A DNA stretch of 12,034 nucleotides from an uncultured Methanobrevibacter sp. (GTDB lineage: Archaea; Methanobacteriota; Methanobacteria; Methanobacteriales; Methanobacteriaceae). Below the pieces are notes generated by a model. It was not told the origin of the DNA, did not search any database, and saw only the letters and a list, made by a program, of their open reading frames with translations. The stretch covers positions 1 to 12,034 of the forward strand of contig CACZNW010000190.1 in the NCBI GenBank assembly GCA_902782595.1, in the 5' to 3' direction. The position numbers were made by a program, and so were the translations under genes. Shown here piece after piece: positions 1 to 7,552 of the stretch. Within the stretch, counting starts at the first letter, position 1, and each line of letters opens with the position of its first letter.

Positions 1-575
1 AGAGGATGGTTTTCACACATCGGGTCCTTGATAATGTTTCTTTTCATATGGTAGTTTAAAAAGTAAAGCATCCAGTCATTTGAAAGTTCCCTGAGGGATG
101 CGTCATCCAGTCTTTCATAAGGTGTAAAGAAGTCCATCTGGTTTCCGCCAACGGCAAAAGCCATATCCTTTGTTTCAACCAGCATGAAAAAGTCATTTCG
201 GATATTGTGAATGCTGAAATCTTCGATGCCTGTAACCGTTTTTTCATTTTTGTAATTGTAAAAGAAAGTGTTCAGGTATTCAAAATCAATGAATTTTACT
301 TCCTTAACCTTAAAATTAACTTCCTCACTTAACAGTTGTTTTTTATAATCATATTTTGACAAAAAATCAATGTCCCAGATGTTATTGTAAAACACCGTGA
401 AAAATGATTCTTCAGCGAAGCGGGCGGTGAGATACATCTGTTCGTTGTTTTTAGGTTTTCCAAGCTCAACATCAGCAAAATCAATGTAGATTGAATCCTG
501 AGCTATTTCAATTGACACCCATTTGCCTGAGTTGATTATTACGTCACGGATTAGTTTTAAAGATCTTGTATTCAT
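1..575 (-). CDS. Hypothetical protein, 3' end cut by window edge
   Basis: An open frame runs from ATG at 575 to the left edge, 191 codons with no stop, starting MNTRSLKLIRDVIINSGKWV. The start overlaps the TGA of the upstream gene by 4 bp (ATGA), and AGGTG at 581-585 lies 5 nt upstream of it, so translation is probably coupled. The protein is soluble-looking, rich in aromatic residues (YLTARF, FFTVFYNN, WMLYFLNYH) and acidic, with no signal peptide or membrane segment. I do not recognise the family. It is the third of three small genes behind dapL, without a promoter of its own. The gene is real judging from the long open frame, the ribosome site and the coupling; the function is unknown. Confidence 0.8.
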   Translation of the reverse strand, partial: MNTRSLKLIRDVIINSGKWVSIEIAQDSIYIDFADVELGKPKNNEQMYLTARFAEESFFTVFYNNIWDIDFLSKYDYKKQLLSEEVNFKVKEVKFIDFEYLNTFFYNYKNEKTVTGIEDFSIHNIRNDFFMLVETKDMAFAVGGNQMDFFTPYERLDDASLRELSNDWMLYFLNYHMKRNIIKDPMCENHP

Positions 576-1165
576 TTCAGCACCTGTTTAGTATAAACCT
601 CATAGGCTCCTTCCATTTCATATTCCTTTTTATCGTCGTATGATTTATCCCATGTGAACGGATTAATTTCTATCTGGTTGTTAACTGTCCCCTCCCATTT
701 GACCGGGAGATTTTCTGCTTTCAAATATTCAACGACTGTTTTACCGATATCCAGAGCCCTGTTTTCATCATTTTCAAAGTCTCCGAATGTGATTTTCAGC
801 TTACCGTCAAAGATTGCATATTCCACATCCTCAAAGGTGTAAAAGCAAAAACCCCTTGCTTTGAATTTGTTGTTTGCAAGATGGACATATAATTCAAACG
901 CATCACTGACTCCTTCCCGGATATCATAACCGCAGTTATGAACAGCCACAATGCCTTCTCGGGAAAGATTTGTAAATGCATTTTCAAGTTTAAAAAAATT
1001 ATCATTGGATGAATCAGCAGGTGAAATTTCAAAACCGGAAAAGTCGATTTCCTCGTCAATAAACTGGTCTTCGAGAATTTCTGTGATTTCATCCGCACTG
1101 AAAAATCCTGATTTAGTAAGCAGACCTGTCAGGTATTCTATTTCTTCGGCTAAATCAGAATCCAT
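572..1165 (-). CDS. DUF6891-like protein of unknown function
   Basis: About 197 residues from ATG at 1165. A GTG at 1174 would add three codons (MRQ), but the Shine-Dalgarno AGGTGA at 1171-1176 covers that GTG and sits 5 nt before the ATG, so ATG is preferred. The N-terminal third is acidic and helical (DLAEEIEYLTGLL). The middle and end carry REGIVAVHNCGYDIREG, then GFCFYTFEDVEYAI, ITFGDF, IGKTVVEYL, LPVKWEG and a closing IEINPFTW. From memory this order of motifs matches the DUF6891 family, known mainly from bacteria; no function is established that I know of. The ribosome site lies over the stop codon of the preceding gene, so the two are coupled. Family naming is moderate; that the gene is real is near certain. 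Confidence 0.8.
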   Translation of the reverse strand: MDSDLAEEIEYLTGLLTKSGFFSADEITEILEDQFIDEEIDFSGFEISPADSSNDNFFKLENAFTNLSREGIVAVHNCGYDIREGVSDAFELYVHLANNKFKARGFCFYTFEDVEYAIFDGKLKITFGDFENDENRALDIGKTVVEYLKAENLPVKWEGTVNNQIEINPFTWDKSYDDKKEYEMEGAYEVYTKQVLK

Positions 1166-1170
1166 TTGCC

Positions 1171-1863
1171 TCACCTGTCATCATCACCGAATATTAAAAG
1201 ACGGGTTACATTTCCCCTGTCGGTAAATCCCGCCATTACACGTGCTTCGCCGATTTTTGCAAGTGCAAAATCATCGTGGGGCTTGAAACCGTAGCCTTTG
1301 AGTTTGGTGTATGATTCGAATGCTATTTTTGGATAGATATTGAAATTCTTCTGGAATGTGTAGAATGTGTCCCTGAACTTTTTGGCGGAGTCGTTTTCCC
1401 GAATCAGGTCTGATTTGACAAGAACGAATATGTCCAGTCCTTCCTGTGAAACCGCATAATATGCGTCCATGCCCAGTATGCCTGTTGAGGCCATTGCAAG
1501 GGTATGGCAGTCATCATATGTTGCATTAAGAAGAGGGGTTGTGAATTCGGGAATTTCAAATTCCTCACCGACTGCCTTAATCTGTAAAGCGGACTCTATC
1601 AGATTTCGGGCAAATATTTCCTCATTGTCCCATGCCCATGACCACTGTCTGGTTTCCTGCATGAAAAATCCGAGAATCTGAACCGGCAATGTAATGTCTC
1701 CAAAGACCAGTGTGCCCTTTTCAATGTCAAGGTCCCCCTCAGCATCACCGATTAATTCAGAGAGGTTTTCCTGTTTATCCAGTGCCAGTGCACCGTATTT
1801 TGACAATACTGTTTTAAATGAATCTTCCTTTTCAATTGCAACTGGTTTTTCTATTTTTTTCAA
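1171..1863 (-). CDS. DUF6882-like protein of unknown function
   Basis: 230 residues starting at a TTG codon. AGGTG at 1870-1874 sits 6 nt upstream and overlaps the dapL stop codon, which supports TTG as the true start. After a charged N-terminus (about 1-45), the core has LPVQILGFFMQETRQWSWAWDNEEIF (about 80-105), an LIESAL helix, and TLAMASTGILGMDAYYAV. The pattern of a beta strand, then W-x-W-x-W-x-N-like aromatics, then helices, matches my memory of DUF6882. No catalytic motif, signal peptide or membrane segment is visible. It is separated from dapL by only 9 bp, so it is probably on the dapL mRNA. It could belong to the class of small accessory or immunity-like proteins, but that is inference. 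Confidence 0.8.
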   Translation of the reverse strand: MKKIEKPVAIEKEDSFKTVLSKYGALALDKQENLSELIGDAEGDLDIEKGTLVFGDITLPVQILGFFMQETRQWSWAWDNEEIFARNLIESALQIKAVGEEFEIPEFTTPLLNATYDDCHTLAMASTGILGMDAYYAVSQEGLDIFVLVKSDLIRENDSAKKFRDTFYTFQKNFNIYPKIAFESYTKLKGYGFKPHDDFALAKIGEARVMAGFTDRGNVTRLLIFGDDDR

Positions 1864-1872
1864 TTATAACAC

Positions 1873-3108
1873 CTAAAATTCTAATTTTGAAATCCTGTCC
1901 ATTGCTTCGATTGTATTTTCAAGTGTGTTGAATGCTGTGAGTCTTAAGTATCCTTCACCGCTTGGACCGAATCCTGAACCCGGAGTTCCGATGACATTTG
2001 CTTCATTTAAAAGCACGTCAAAGAAGTCCCATGAATCCATATTGTTCGGGGTTTTAACCCAGATATACGGAGAACTTACTCCACCATATACTTCAAGACC
2101 TATGTCGGTTAAGCTTTGGCGGATGATTTTAGCGTTTTGCATGTAGTAATCGATTACTTCCCTGATTTGTTTTTGACCTTCAGCGGAGTAGGTTGCTTCA
2201 GCGGCCTTTTGAACTGGGAAAGATGCTCCGTTGAATTTGGTTGTCTGTCTTCTGTTCCACAGCGGATTGATTTCAACTTCCCTGCCCTGACTGTCATATC
2301 CGATTAATTCCTTTGGAACGACTGTGTATGCGCATCGGGTTCCGGTAAATCCTGCGGTTTTTGAATAGCTTCTAAATTCAATTGCAACTTCCTTTGCACC
2401 TTCAATCTCATAGATACTGTGAGGAACATTGTCTTCAGTGATGAATGCCTCATAAGCAGAGTCGAATAATATAATTGCTTTGTTTTCCTTTGCATAGTCT
2501 ACGAATACTTTGAGCTGGTCTTTGGTTAGTGTTGTACCTGTAGGATTGTTCGGATAGCACAAGTATATTATGTCAACGGGTTCAGCAGGCAGTTCCGGGA
2601 TAAATCCGTTTTCGGCATTGCATTTGAGGTATGTCAAACCTTCATACATGCCGTCTTCGCCCATTTCACCTGTTCTTCCGGCCATTACATTAGTGTCAAC
2701 GTATACTGTATAAACGGGATCGGTTACCGCAATCCTGTTGTCGATTCCAAAGATTTCCTGAATGTTACCTGTGTCACATTTTGCCCCGTCACTGATGAAC
2801 ACTTCGGATGTGTCAAGGGAAATGCCGTATTTTTCATAGTCATTTTTAATAATGGCTTCGGCTAAAAATTCATATCCCTGTTCGGGACCGTAACCCATGA
2901 ATGTTTCACCGTCCGCCATTTGGTCAACCGCATCTCTGAACGCATCGACAACTGCCGGAACCAGGGGTTTGGTAACGTCCCCTATACCCATTTTAATCAC
3001 ATTTGCATCAGGGTTATTTTTTATAAATTCCTGTTCTCTTCTGGCCACCTCAACAAAAAGGTAACTGCTTTTTAATTTAAGATAATTTTCGTTAATTTTA
3101 ACAACCAT
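1873..3108 (-). CDS. dapL: LL-diaminopimelate aminotransferase
   Basis: 411 residues, the usual length. A cytosolic PLP enzyme of aminotransferase fold type I that converts tetrahydrodipicolinate and glutamate to LL-2,6-diaminopimelate and 2-oxoglutarate, bypassing the DapC/D/E steps of lysine synthesis. Visible motifs: GIGDVTKPLVP (41-51), MGYGPEQGYEFLAEA (71-85), SDGAKCDTGNIQ (106-117), YPNNPTG (185-191, with N188), the PLP-contacting D216 and Y219 in ILFDSAYEAF, and the Schiff-base lysine K250 in SYSKTAGFTGTRC. R389 in YLRLTAF would bind the substrate carboxylate. GDxTxPL and SDGAKCD set DapL apart from ordinary aspartate aminotransferases. ATG at 3108 has GAGGAT 5 nt upstream. It heads a likely four-gene transcript. 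Confidence 0.95.
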   Translation of the reverse strand: MVVKINENYLKLKSSYLFVEVARREQEFIKNNPDANVIKMGIGDVTKPLVPAVVDAFRDAVDQMADGETFMGYGPEQGYEFLAEAIIKNDYEKYGISLDTSEVFISDGAKCDTGNIQEIFGIDNRIAVTDPVYTVYVDTNVMAGRTGEMGEDGMYEGLTYLKCNAENGFIPELPAEPVDIIYLCYPNNPTGTTLTKDQLKVFVDYAKENKAIILFDSAYEAFITEDNVPHSIYEIEGAKEVAIEFRSYSKTAGFTGTRCAYTVVPKELIGYDSQGREVEINPLWNRRQTTKFNGASFPVQKAAEATYSAEGQKQIREVIDYYMQNAKIIRQSLTDIGLEVYGGVSSPYIWVKTPNNMDSWDFFDVLLNEANVIGTPGSGFGPSGEGYLRLTAFNTLENTIEAMDRISKLEF

Positions 3109-3160
3109 GATTAATCCTCATATAAAATTTATTAATCCAATTTATATTTTATCTTCGCAT

Positions 3161-3170
3161 ATTATATAAA
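3161..3170 (-). promoter_or_regulatory. TATA-like box for dapL
   Basis: On the minus strand the sequence reads TTTATATAAT, close to the archaeal TATA consensus. It would place transcription start near 3140, giving a leader of about 30 nt that carries the Shine-Dalgarno. Placement is by eye. Confidence 0.5.
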
Positions 3171-3366
3171 GTAACTGATTGGTGAAACTGAAAGAATCCA
3201 AATCACCTGAAAATGCCATATACATTATAAAACTCCCCATTAAAACTACATTCAATTTAAAATGAATCTTATTGAAAAAACAATATTTAATAAATATATA
3301 TTAACTGATTTGAACAACATGATAAACCCGATTGAAAAACAGATAAATTTAATCAAAAATAAACAA

Positions 3367-3377
3367 TTTATAAAAAT
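3367..3377 (+). promoter_or_regulatory. TATA-like box for the 3441 gene
   Basis: TTTATAAAAAT fits the archaeal TATA pattern. Transcription would start near 3400, giving a leader of about 40 nt. Other A/T-only stretches closer to the gene (near 3410) are less like the consensus. Confidence 0.35.
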
Positions 3378-3440
3378 ATTTAAATTGATGAAATATACAT
3401 AAATAATAATATAAATTTTAAATAAGGGTTGGGAAAAAAT

Positions 3441-4901
3441 ATGAATTTAATAACTATTTTAATATGGATAACTATTGTAATAATAGGTGCAATCGCCATA
3501 ATAGCTGTTAAACTACACTATAAAGGCGATGAACTGGAACATGAAGAAGGATCAATACTGCCGAATGCAGGAAGCATTGTAGGCTCAATATCAGGCGGAA
3601 CAGAAAAATTACAAAACCACAACAATCCTCCAAAAACTGCACCTCGAAGTTTATCCCCCCAAAAACCCCAACAACAAAGTTTATTTAAAAATAATGCACC
3701 GCAAAAAAGTGACGACACATACATTGTCCACGAAGTTAAGGAAAACAACCTGAACAATTACGAATACGAATCTCAAAATCAAGTATTGATTAATTATGAT
3801 AATTCTGTTGAAAAAACACAGGAACCAATTAAAGAAAGCCAGATGGATATTATGACTCAAAATAAAAATACCTCCAATGAAAATAAAAGTGAAGAACCAA
3901 GTGAATTAAAAGACTTGTTTACAATCGACGAACTGATTAAAGAATCCAAAAGAAAAGACAGTGAAAGGGAAAAGGAATCACAAAAAATACACCGTGAAGA
4001 AGACCCTGCTGAACTGGATGAACTTAAAGACAGCATTAAAAATAAAAATGAGGAACCTCTCATTGAAGAAGTTATCCTTGAAGATGAAAAAGAGGAGGAA
4101 GACAAAAAAGAAGAAACCATCAATGACCTGATTAACGAAACACCCCAAACTGAAACCCCATCTGAAGTATCACAAAATGATGCTGATGAAACCATAAGCG
4201 AAGAGGCAAGTGAAAGTGAAGAAGAAACAGAAATCATTACAGAAGATAACAACATTACTGAAGTCCTGCCGGATTCTCCAAAGGAGGAACCTATTTCCGA
4301 ACCTGCACTTAAAACCCCAAGTAAAATTGATGAACCTGCACCTACAGTTGAAGACAAAAAAGAAGAGGGAATGGATCTTGATTACAGAAATGATATAAAA
4401 AGAGTCAAAAAGAAAATCAGAGGTTCAAAACTTTATCAGGAAGTTAAAGGAAGAATCAATCCCGCAAGAGAAGAAATCCCTGAAAGGCAGGAAAGCCAGG
4501 AAACCTACATCCGCTCCGTAAATGAATATGAGGATGAGTACGAGCCAATAATAAACGAAACACATGTCGCATATGAAGATGCAACCTATGAAGATTACCA
4601 TGAACAAAGAATAAGACAGGAAAATACCAGACGCGTGTTTAAAAACACACAGAAATCACCAGAAGTTGAACCGGAAAAACCTCAAAGAACTGAAATTAAA
4701 GACAAACCTGCAAGAAACAACATCAAGATTAACATAAACAACAATGAGGTCGTTCTTAAAAAAGGTGATGAAATAATCTTCAATTATGACGGTGACACCT
4801 ATTCAAGTCAGGTTTATGCGATAAACGGTGATGACATCTCCGTTAAATACAGACGTAAAAACATTAAAATTAAACCTGGTGATGTTAAAAAGATATATTA
4901 G
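3441..4901 (+). CDS. Bitopic membrane protein with long acidic linker and SH3-like C-terminus
   Basis: 486 residues from ATG at 3441; an in-frame TTG at 3429 adds only MGKN and has no ribosome site before it. The Shine-Dalgarno of the ATG is also weak. Residues 3-23 form one hydrophobic helix (ITILIWITIVIIGAIAIIAV) followed by KLHYK, which favours a cytoplasmic tail. Residues about 30-425 are low complexity: first P/Q/N/S, then runs of E, K, D and S, with a more ordered patch DLFTIDELIKESKRK. The last 61 residues (426-486) look like a small beta-barrel of KOW/SH3 type: VVLKKGDEIIFNYDGD, SSQVYAINGDDISVKYR, IKIKPGDVKKIY. The layout of anchor, disordered linker and small binding domain resembles envelope or division scaffolds such as ZipA, by analogy only. 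I do not know the family. Confidence 0.85.
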   Translation: MNLITILIWITIVIIGAIAIIAVKLHYKGDELEHEEGSILPNAGSIVGSISGGTEKLQNHNNPPKTAPRSLSPQKPQQQSLFKNNAPQKSDDTYIVHEVKENNLNNYEYESQNQVLINYDNSVEKTQEPIKESQMDIMTQNKNTSNENKSEEPSELKDLFTIDELIKESKRKDSEREKESQKIHREEDPAELDELKDSIKNKNEEPLIEEVILEDEKEEEDKKEETINDLINETPQTETPSEVSQNDADETISEEASESEEETEIITEDNNITEVLPDSPKEEPISEPALKTPSKIDEPAPTVEDKKEEGMDLDYRNDIKRVKKKIRGSKLYQEVKGRINPAREEIPERQESQETYIRSVNEYEDEYEPIINETHVAYEDATYEDYHEQRIRQENTRRVFKNTQKSPEVEPEKPQRTEIKDKPARNNIKININNNEVVLKKGDEIIFNYDGDTYSSQVYAINGDDISVKYRRKNIKIKPGDVKKIY

Positions 4902-4922
4902 AAATAATATATCTCTTTTTTT
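4891..4922 (+). terminator. Hairpin terminator, usable on both strands
   Basis: AGATATATTA (4891-4900), loop GAAA, TAATATATCT (4905-4914): a perfect 10-bp stem, then C and seven T. The stop codon TAG (4899-4901) lies at the top of the left arm. Read on the minus strand, the same stem is followed by TTTT, so it could also end the facing gltX transcript, whose last gene stops at 4925. Confidence 0.75.
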
Positions 4923-4924
4923 AC

Positions 4925-5395
4925 TTATTTTTCCTGATGATTTATCCTGTATTCCCCGTTTTCAACAATGTATTTCGGTACACTAATTTTTAAAGAGCGA
5001 ATAATGTTTAAATAAAAATCATCAAGTTCCCTGTCTGCGTAAGGGTATGTGAATTCGAAAATGTAGAGATTATTGTCTTCCACATACAAAAATTCGTTTC
5101 TTCTAATCTGATTTTCACCGTCTGAAAATGATGAAATAATCATATAATATATATTGTCGTTAATCGGGATGAAATCCGAATTGATTACAGTAATCTTTTC
5201 ATTGGATGTTACATTCTTTTCAATGTCCGCCCGGATAGCTGGAAGCCCCACAAGGGTGGGGGTTGTTGAAAACTTAATTGACATTGGAATTTTGGTATTT
5301 ACCAGGTAGAGTTCGGTGAATTCATCCCTGGTGTTGACGGCTTCGAAATCCTTGGGCATATTGAGTGTTGAAAATCCGTTTGTAAACATAGTCAA
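4925..5395 (-). CDS. Small protein of unknown function behind gltX, possibly DcrB/PsbP-like fold
   Basis: 156 residues if translation starts at TTG 5395. A GTG at 5404 opens the frame, but AGGTGAT (5400-5406) covers it and sits 4 nt before the TTG, so GTG is unlikely; ATG at 5389 is the other option. The sequence begins TMFTNGFSTLNMPKDFEAV and ends FYLNIIRSLKISVPKYIVEN. An early strand with a 'P-x-x-F' turn, a central beta-rich region (YYMIISSFSDG, LYIFEFTYPYAD) and a final helix 'IIRSLKI' recall the DcrB/PsbP-like fold; this is resemblance only. There is no signal peptide or lipobox. It follows gltX by 11 bp, the ribosome site falls in that gap, and it is probably co-transcribed with gltX. 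No link to tRNA charging is visible. Confidence 0.8.
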   Translation of the reverse strand: MTMFTNGFSTLNMPKDFEAVNTRDEFTELYLVNTKIPMSIKFSTTPTLVGLPAIRADIEKNVTSNEKITVINSDFIPINDNIYYMIISSFSDGENQIRRNEFLYVEDNNLYIFEFTYPYADRELDDFYLNIIRSLKISVPKYIVENGEYRINHQEK

Positions 5396-5399
5396 TTTT

Positions 5400-5406
5400 A
5401 TCACCT
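5400..5406 (-). promoter_or_regulatory. Shine-Dalgarno that decides the start of the gene behind gltX
   Basis: AGGTGAT on the minus strand is a near-full match to the archaeal 16S tail. It overlaps the GTG at 5404 and lies 4 nt before TTG 5395, so it favours the TTG. Spacings of 5-6 nt after AGGTG at 575, 1165 and 1863 in this window agree. Confidence 0.65.
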
Positions 5407-7077
5407 TTATTTGTGTGCAAAATAAAAAATCAGCTCATCATCGGCAATTTCATCAAGACGTGCAAAACCTACCCTTTCAAACTGGACAAGGTCTCCAACA
5501 TTCAAGTCTTTCAGTGCGCCTTCACCAAGACCGGTTTTAACTGATGCATCATCCATGACTATTTTAACATTCACATTGTCTTGAGTTGGAACCCACTGAA
5601 TGATTCTGGCCCTGACTGCCCTTGCGTCTTCAAAGGAAGTTGAATGGTATGTGATTTCATCACCGTTAACTTCAACGTTGACGGCATCCATCAGTCTGAA
5701 TATTCCGTCGGTGATGTCTGAGCGGGCAAGATAAGCCTCACCTGCAAACGGCAGAATCCTGTTTCCCCTGTCCATGTGGTCTGCATGAAGCGGTCTTTCA
5801 ATGTTGATTTTACCGTCTTCATAGCCTTTAACTTCTATTTTTACAGGTTTTTCGCAGAAGAAATATCTGTTTGCTATCGGTTCGATGATGTTGCGGTTCT
5901 GGCCATAGATTTTCTTCCAGCTGATTGCTGAGTCGGCCATTTTAACACCGATTTCTATGATTAAATCATAGATTGTTTGAGCCTGAATTCCTCTTCTTGC
6001 AATTGCCCTTAAGGTACCCAGTCTCGGGTCATCCCATCCTGAGTAGGTTCCGTTTTCAATACCCTCCTTAGCTTTTGAAGTACTGAGTGCAATGTCCTCC
6101 ATCTTGAGTCTGCCGTAGTGAATGTATTCAGGCACTTCCCATCCCATATGGTCATAGAGGTATTTCTGCTTTTCCGTGTTTGCAAGATGATCCTTTCCCC
6201 TTAAAACATGAGTAAGACCCATAAGATGATCATCCACAGATACTGAAAAGTTCATCATCGGATAAATCCTGTATTTTGTACCCAGGCGAGGATGCTCCTC
6301 ATCTGCCAGCCTCATTGCAACCCAATCACGAATAGCAGGGTTTTTGTGATTGATATCTGTTTTTACCCTAAGTACGGCTTCACCAACCTGCATAGTGTCG
6401 AATTTATCCCATAAAGCCAGGTTCTCTTCAACGGAGTTGTCCCTGCAGGGACATGGTTTGCAGCTGTCCTTAAGTTCCTTGAATGCCGCACCGTCACAGG
6501 TACACATGTAAGCTGCACCCTTTTCAATCATACGGCGGGCAATATCATAATAAATTTCAAACCTGTCGGACTGATAAACCACTTCATCGGCATTAACCCC
6601 AAGCCATTCCAAATCTTCGGGAATCATTTCATATGCCGGTTCAAATACCCTTTTTGGGTCGGTGTCCTCGATTCTCAGTATCAGTTTGCCGTTGTGTCTT
6701 TTAACATATTCGGCATTCGGCACGGCCGCACGGGAGTGTCCGATATGCAATGGTCCGCTCGGGTTTGGAGCGAATCTGAGGACAACGTTTTCGTGTGTGC
6801 CCGGAAGCTCCTGCAATCCGGTTTCCTTTGCCTTGGGCTTTTTGGTTTCCACTTCAACACCCAACTTTTCCATTTCCAAAGCCTGCTCATCTAAAGATAA
6901 AGCGTTGACTTTTGCTACGATTTTACCGGACAATGGACCTATTTCTTTTGCCCTGCTTCTAAGTTCAGGTTCATTTGACATGATTGAACCCATTACGGCA
7001 CCGGGATTTGCAGATCCCTTATGCTTGGCCGCATTGAGTAAAGCATGTTTATAGACAATCATTTCTAATTCATTCAT
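5407..7077 (-). CDS. gltX: Glutamyl-tRNA synthetase, archaeal type
   Basis: 556 residues, typical of archaeal GluRS. A class I synthetase that charges tRNA with glutamate in the cytosol. In archaea it also charges tRNA-Gln, and the product is amidated by GatDE; that pathway is not in this window. An N-terminal extension (1-95, helical) precedes the catalytic core. The core starts VVLRFAPNPSGPLHIGHSRA, with HIGH at 111-114. LRIEDTDPKR follows (134-143), then a cysteine-rich insert with C192, C194, C206, C209 and C211, suggestive of zinc binding, and ALSTSKAKEGI, with the KMSKS-equivalent LSTSK at 331-335. The C-terminal third is the beta-barrel anticodon domain of the archaeal/eukaryotic GlnRS-like type. 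ATG 7077 has GTGAT 6 nt upstream. Confidence 0.97.
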   Translation of the reverse strand: MNELEMIVYKHALLNAAKHKGSANPGAVMGSIMSNEPELRSRAKEIGPLSGKIVAKVNALSLDEQALEMEKLGVEVETKKPKAKETGLQELPGTHENVVLRFAPNPSGPLHIGHSRAAVPNAEYVKRHNGKLILRIEDTDPKRVFEPAYEMIPEDLEWLGVNADEVVYQSDRFEIYYDIARRMIEKGAAYMCTCDGAAFKELKDSCKPCPCRDNSVEENLALWDKFDTMQVGEAVLRVKTDINHKNPAIRDWVAMRLADEEHPRLGTKYRIYPMMNFSVSVDDHLMGLTHVLRGKDHLANTEKQKYLYDHMGWEVPEYIHYGRLKMEDIALSTSKAKEGIENGTYSGWDDPRLGTLRAIARRGIQAQTIYDLIIEIGVKMADSAISWKKIYGQNRNIIEPIANRYFFCEKPVKIEVKGYEDGKINIERPLHADHMDRGNRILPFAGEAYLARSDITDGIFRLMDAVNVEVNGDEITYHSTSFEDARAVRARIIQWVPTQDNVNVKIVMDDASVKTGLGEGALKDLNVGDLVQFERVGFARLDEIADDELIFYFAHK

Positions 7078-7117
7078 TTAATCATCACATTTAAATTTGT
7101 AAAAAAAAAACAAGTAA

Positions 7118-7129
7118 TTTTATATTTAT
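7118..7129 (-). promoter_or_regulatory. TATA-like box for gltX
   Basis: ATAAATATAAAA on the minus strand, about 40 nt before the gltX start codon. Transcription would begin around 7095, leaving a leader of some 18 nt that still contains the GTGAT ribosome site. Confidence 0.4.
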
Positions 7130-7197
7130 TGGCAATGTTTAAAATAGTTAATGTTTCAGTCCGAATTTGCAAGGCCCGTTAAAAAATTGAAGGTCAT

Positions 7198-7206
7198 AAA
7201 AAAAAA
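7198..7206 (-). terminator. T-tract downstream of the PIN gene
   Basis: Nine T in a row on the minus strand, 5 nt past the TGA of the PIN fragment, with a further TTTC just before it. No strong stem precedes it. Oligo-T alone can end archaeal transcription, so this is a plausible end for the 8370-7211 transcript, before the gltX promoter. Confidence 0.4.
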
Positions 7207-7210
7207 GAAA

Positions 7211-7552
7211 TCAAGATGGGTTAAAATCATCTTTTCCTTTAATGAAGTTGAAAGCCAATATTTTTACATTTTTTGCACCATTACAGCATTCATTGTCAAA
7301 TGTGACAAAATCAACAGGAAATTTGCTGTTATATGCAAAATCATGACCGTCTAGAACAATGTTTCTATCTGCATCCTTAACTCCTTCACTTTTTAGCATT
7401 GAATCGATTGCAGAATACTTATTAAATCTAGGAGGAGTTAATTGCATGATTCCTTCAAAATAGGATTTGTTTAAATTAGAAACAATTGATAAATCACTCA
7501 AACAACGATTAATTGCTTTTTTCAAATTGTTAAAAAAATATGTATGATTCAC
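7211..7552 (-). CDS. C-terminal part of a frameshifted PIN-domain protein
   Basis: 113 codons from a GTG at 7552 that lacks a good ribosome site, so it is probably not a separate gene. The end carries the second half of a PIN nuclease: KDADRNIVLDGHDFAYN followed by PVDFVTFDNECCNGAKNVKILAFNF. That is the usual 'D-x-x-I … A' helix, then strand 'FVTFD' with the last acidic residue, then a final strand. Without the frameshift at the T7 run (7532-7538), residues NNLKKAINRCL of this frame would continue directly from the preceding fragment, giving one protein of about 223 residues. PIN enzymes are metal-dependent ribonucleases, often VapC-type toxins. Whether this half is ever made depends on the frameshift. 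Confidence 0.6.
   Translation of the reverse strand: MNHTYFFNNLKKAINRCLSDLSIVSNLNKSYFEGIMQLTPPRFNKYSAIDSMLKSEGVKDADRNIVLDGHDFAYNSKFPVDFVTFDNECCNGAKNVKILAFNFIKGKDDFNPS

Larger units (their letters stand above)
3109..3440. other. Divergent intergenic region between dapL and the membrane-protein gene
   Basis: About 330 bp of very AT-rich DNA between two divergent genes. It holds the dapL TATA-like box (3161-3170) and a probable TATA box for the plus-strand gene (3367-3377). The short string TAACTGATT occurs twice (near 3172 and 3301), and a 46-codon open frame at 3262-3402 lacks a ribosome site. No RNA gene is recognised. Confidence 0.6.

Noticed and set aside
56..247. 63-codon minus-strand frame
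   Set aside because: It is out of frame with the longer, ribosome-site-led gene that runs from 575 to the left edge.
1172..1174. GTG as start of the DUF6891-like gene
   Set aside because: The AGGTGA ribosome site overlaps this codon; ATG 1165 has the correct 5-nt spacing.
3857..4357. 166-codon serine-rich frame on the minus strand
   Set aside because: It is the antisense of the glutamate- and lysine-rich linker of the membrane-protein gene; the serine runs come from GAA/GAG/GAT codons read backwards, and no ribosome site precedes it.
6636..6650. GGTTCAAATACCC, like the T-arm of a tRNA
   Set aside because: It sits inside gltX and no acceptor, D or anticodon arm can be built around it.
6662..7054. 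130-codon plus-strand frame
   Set aside because: It lies wholly inside gltX on the other strand; the gltX frame carries HIGH and the other family motifs.
7078..7090. GTGATGA like a C box of a C/D guide RNA
   Set aside because: It serves as the gltX ribosome site and no D box (CTGA) lies in the right order and distance.
7151..7354. 67-codon plus-strand frame opening in the gltX upstream spacer
   Set aside because: More than half lies antisense to the PIN fragment, its start has no ribosome site, and the lysine run comes from a poly-A tract.
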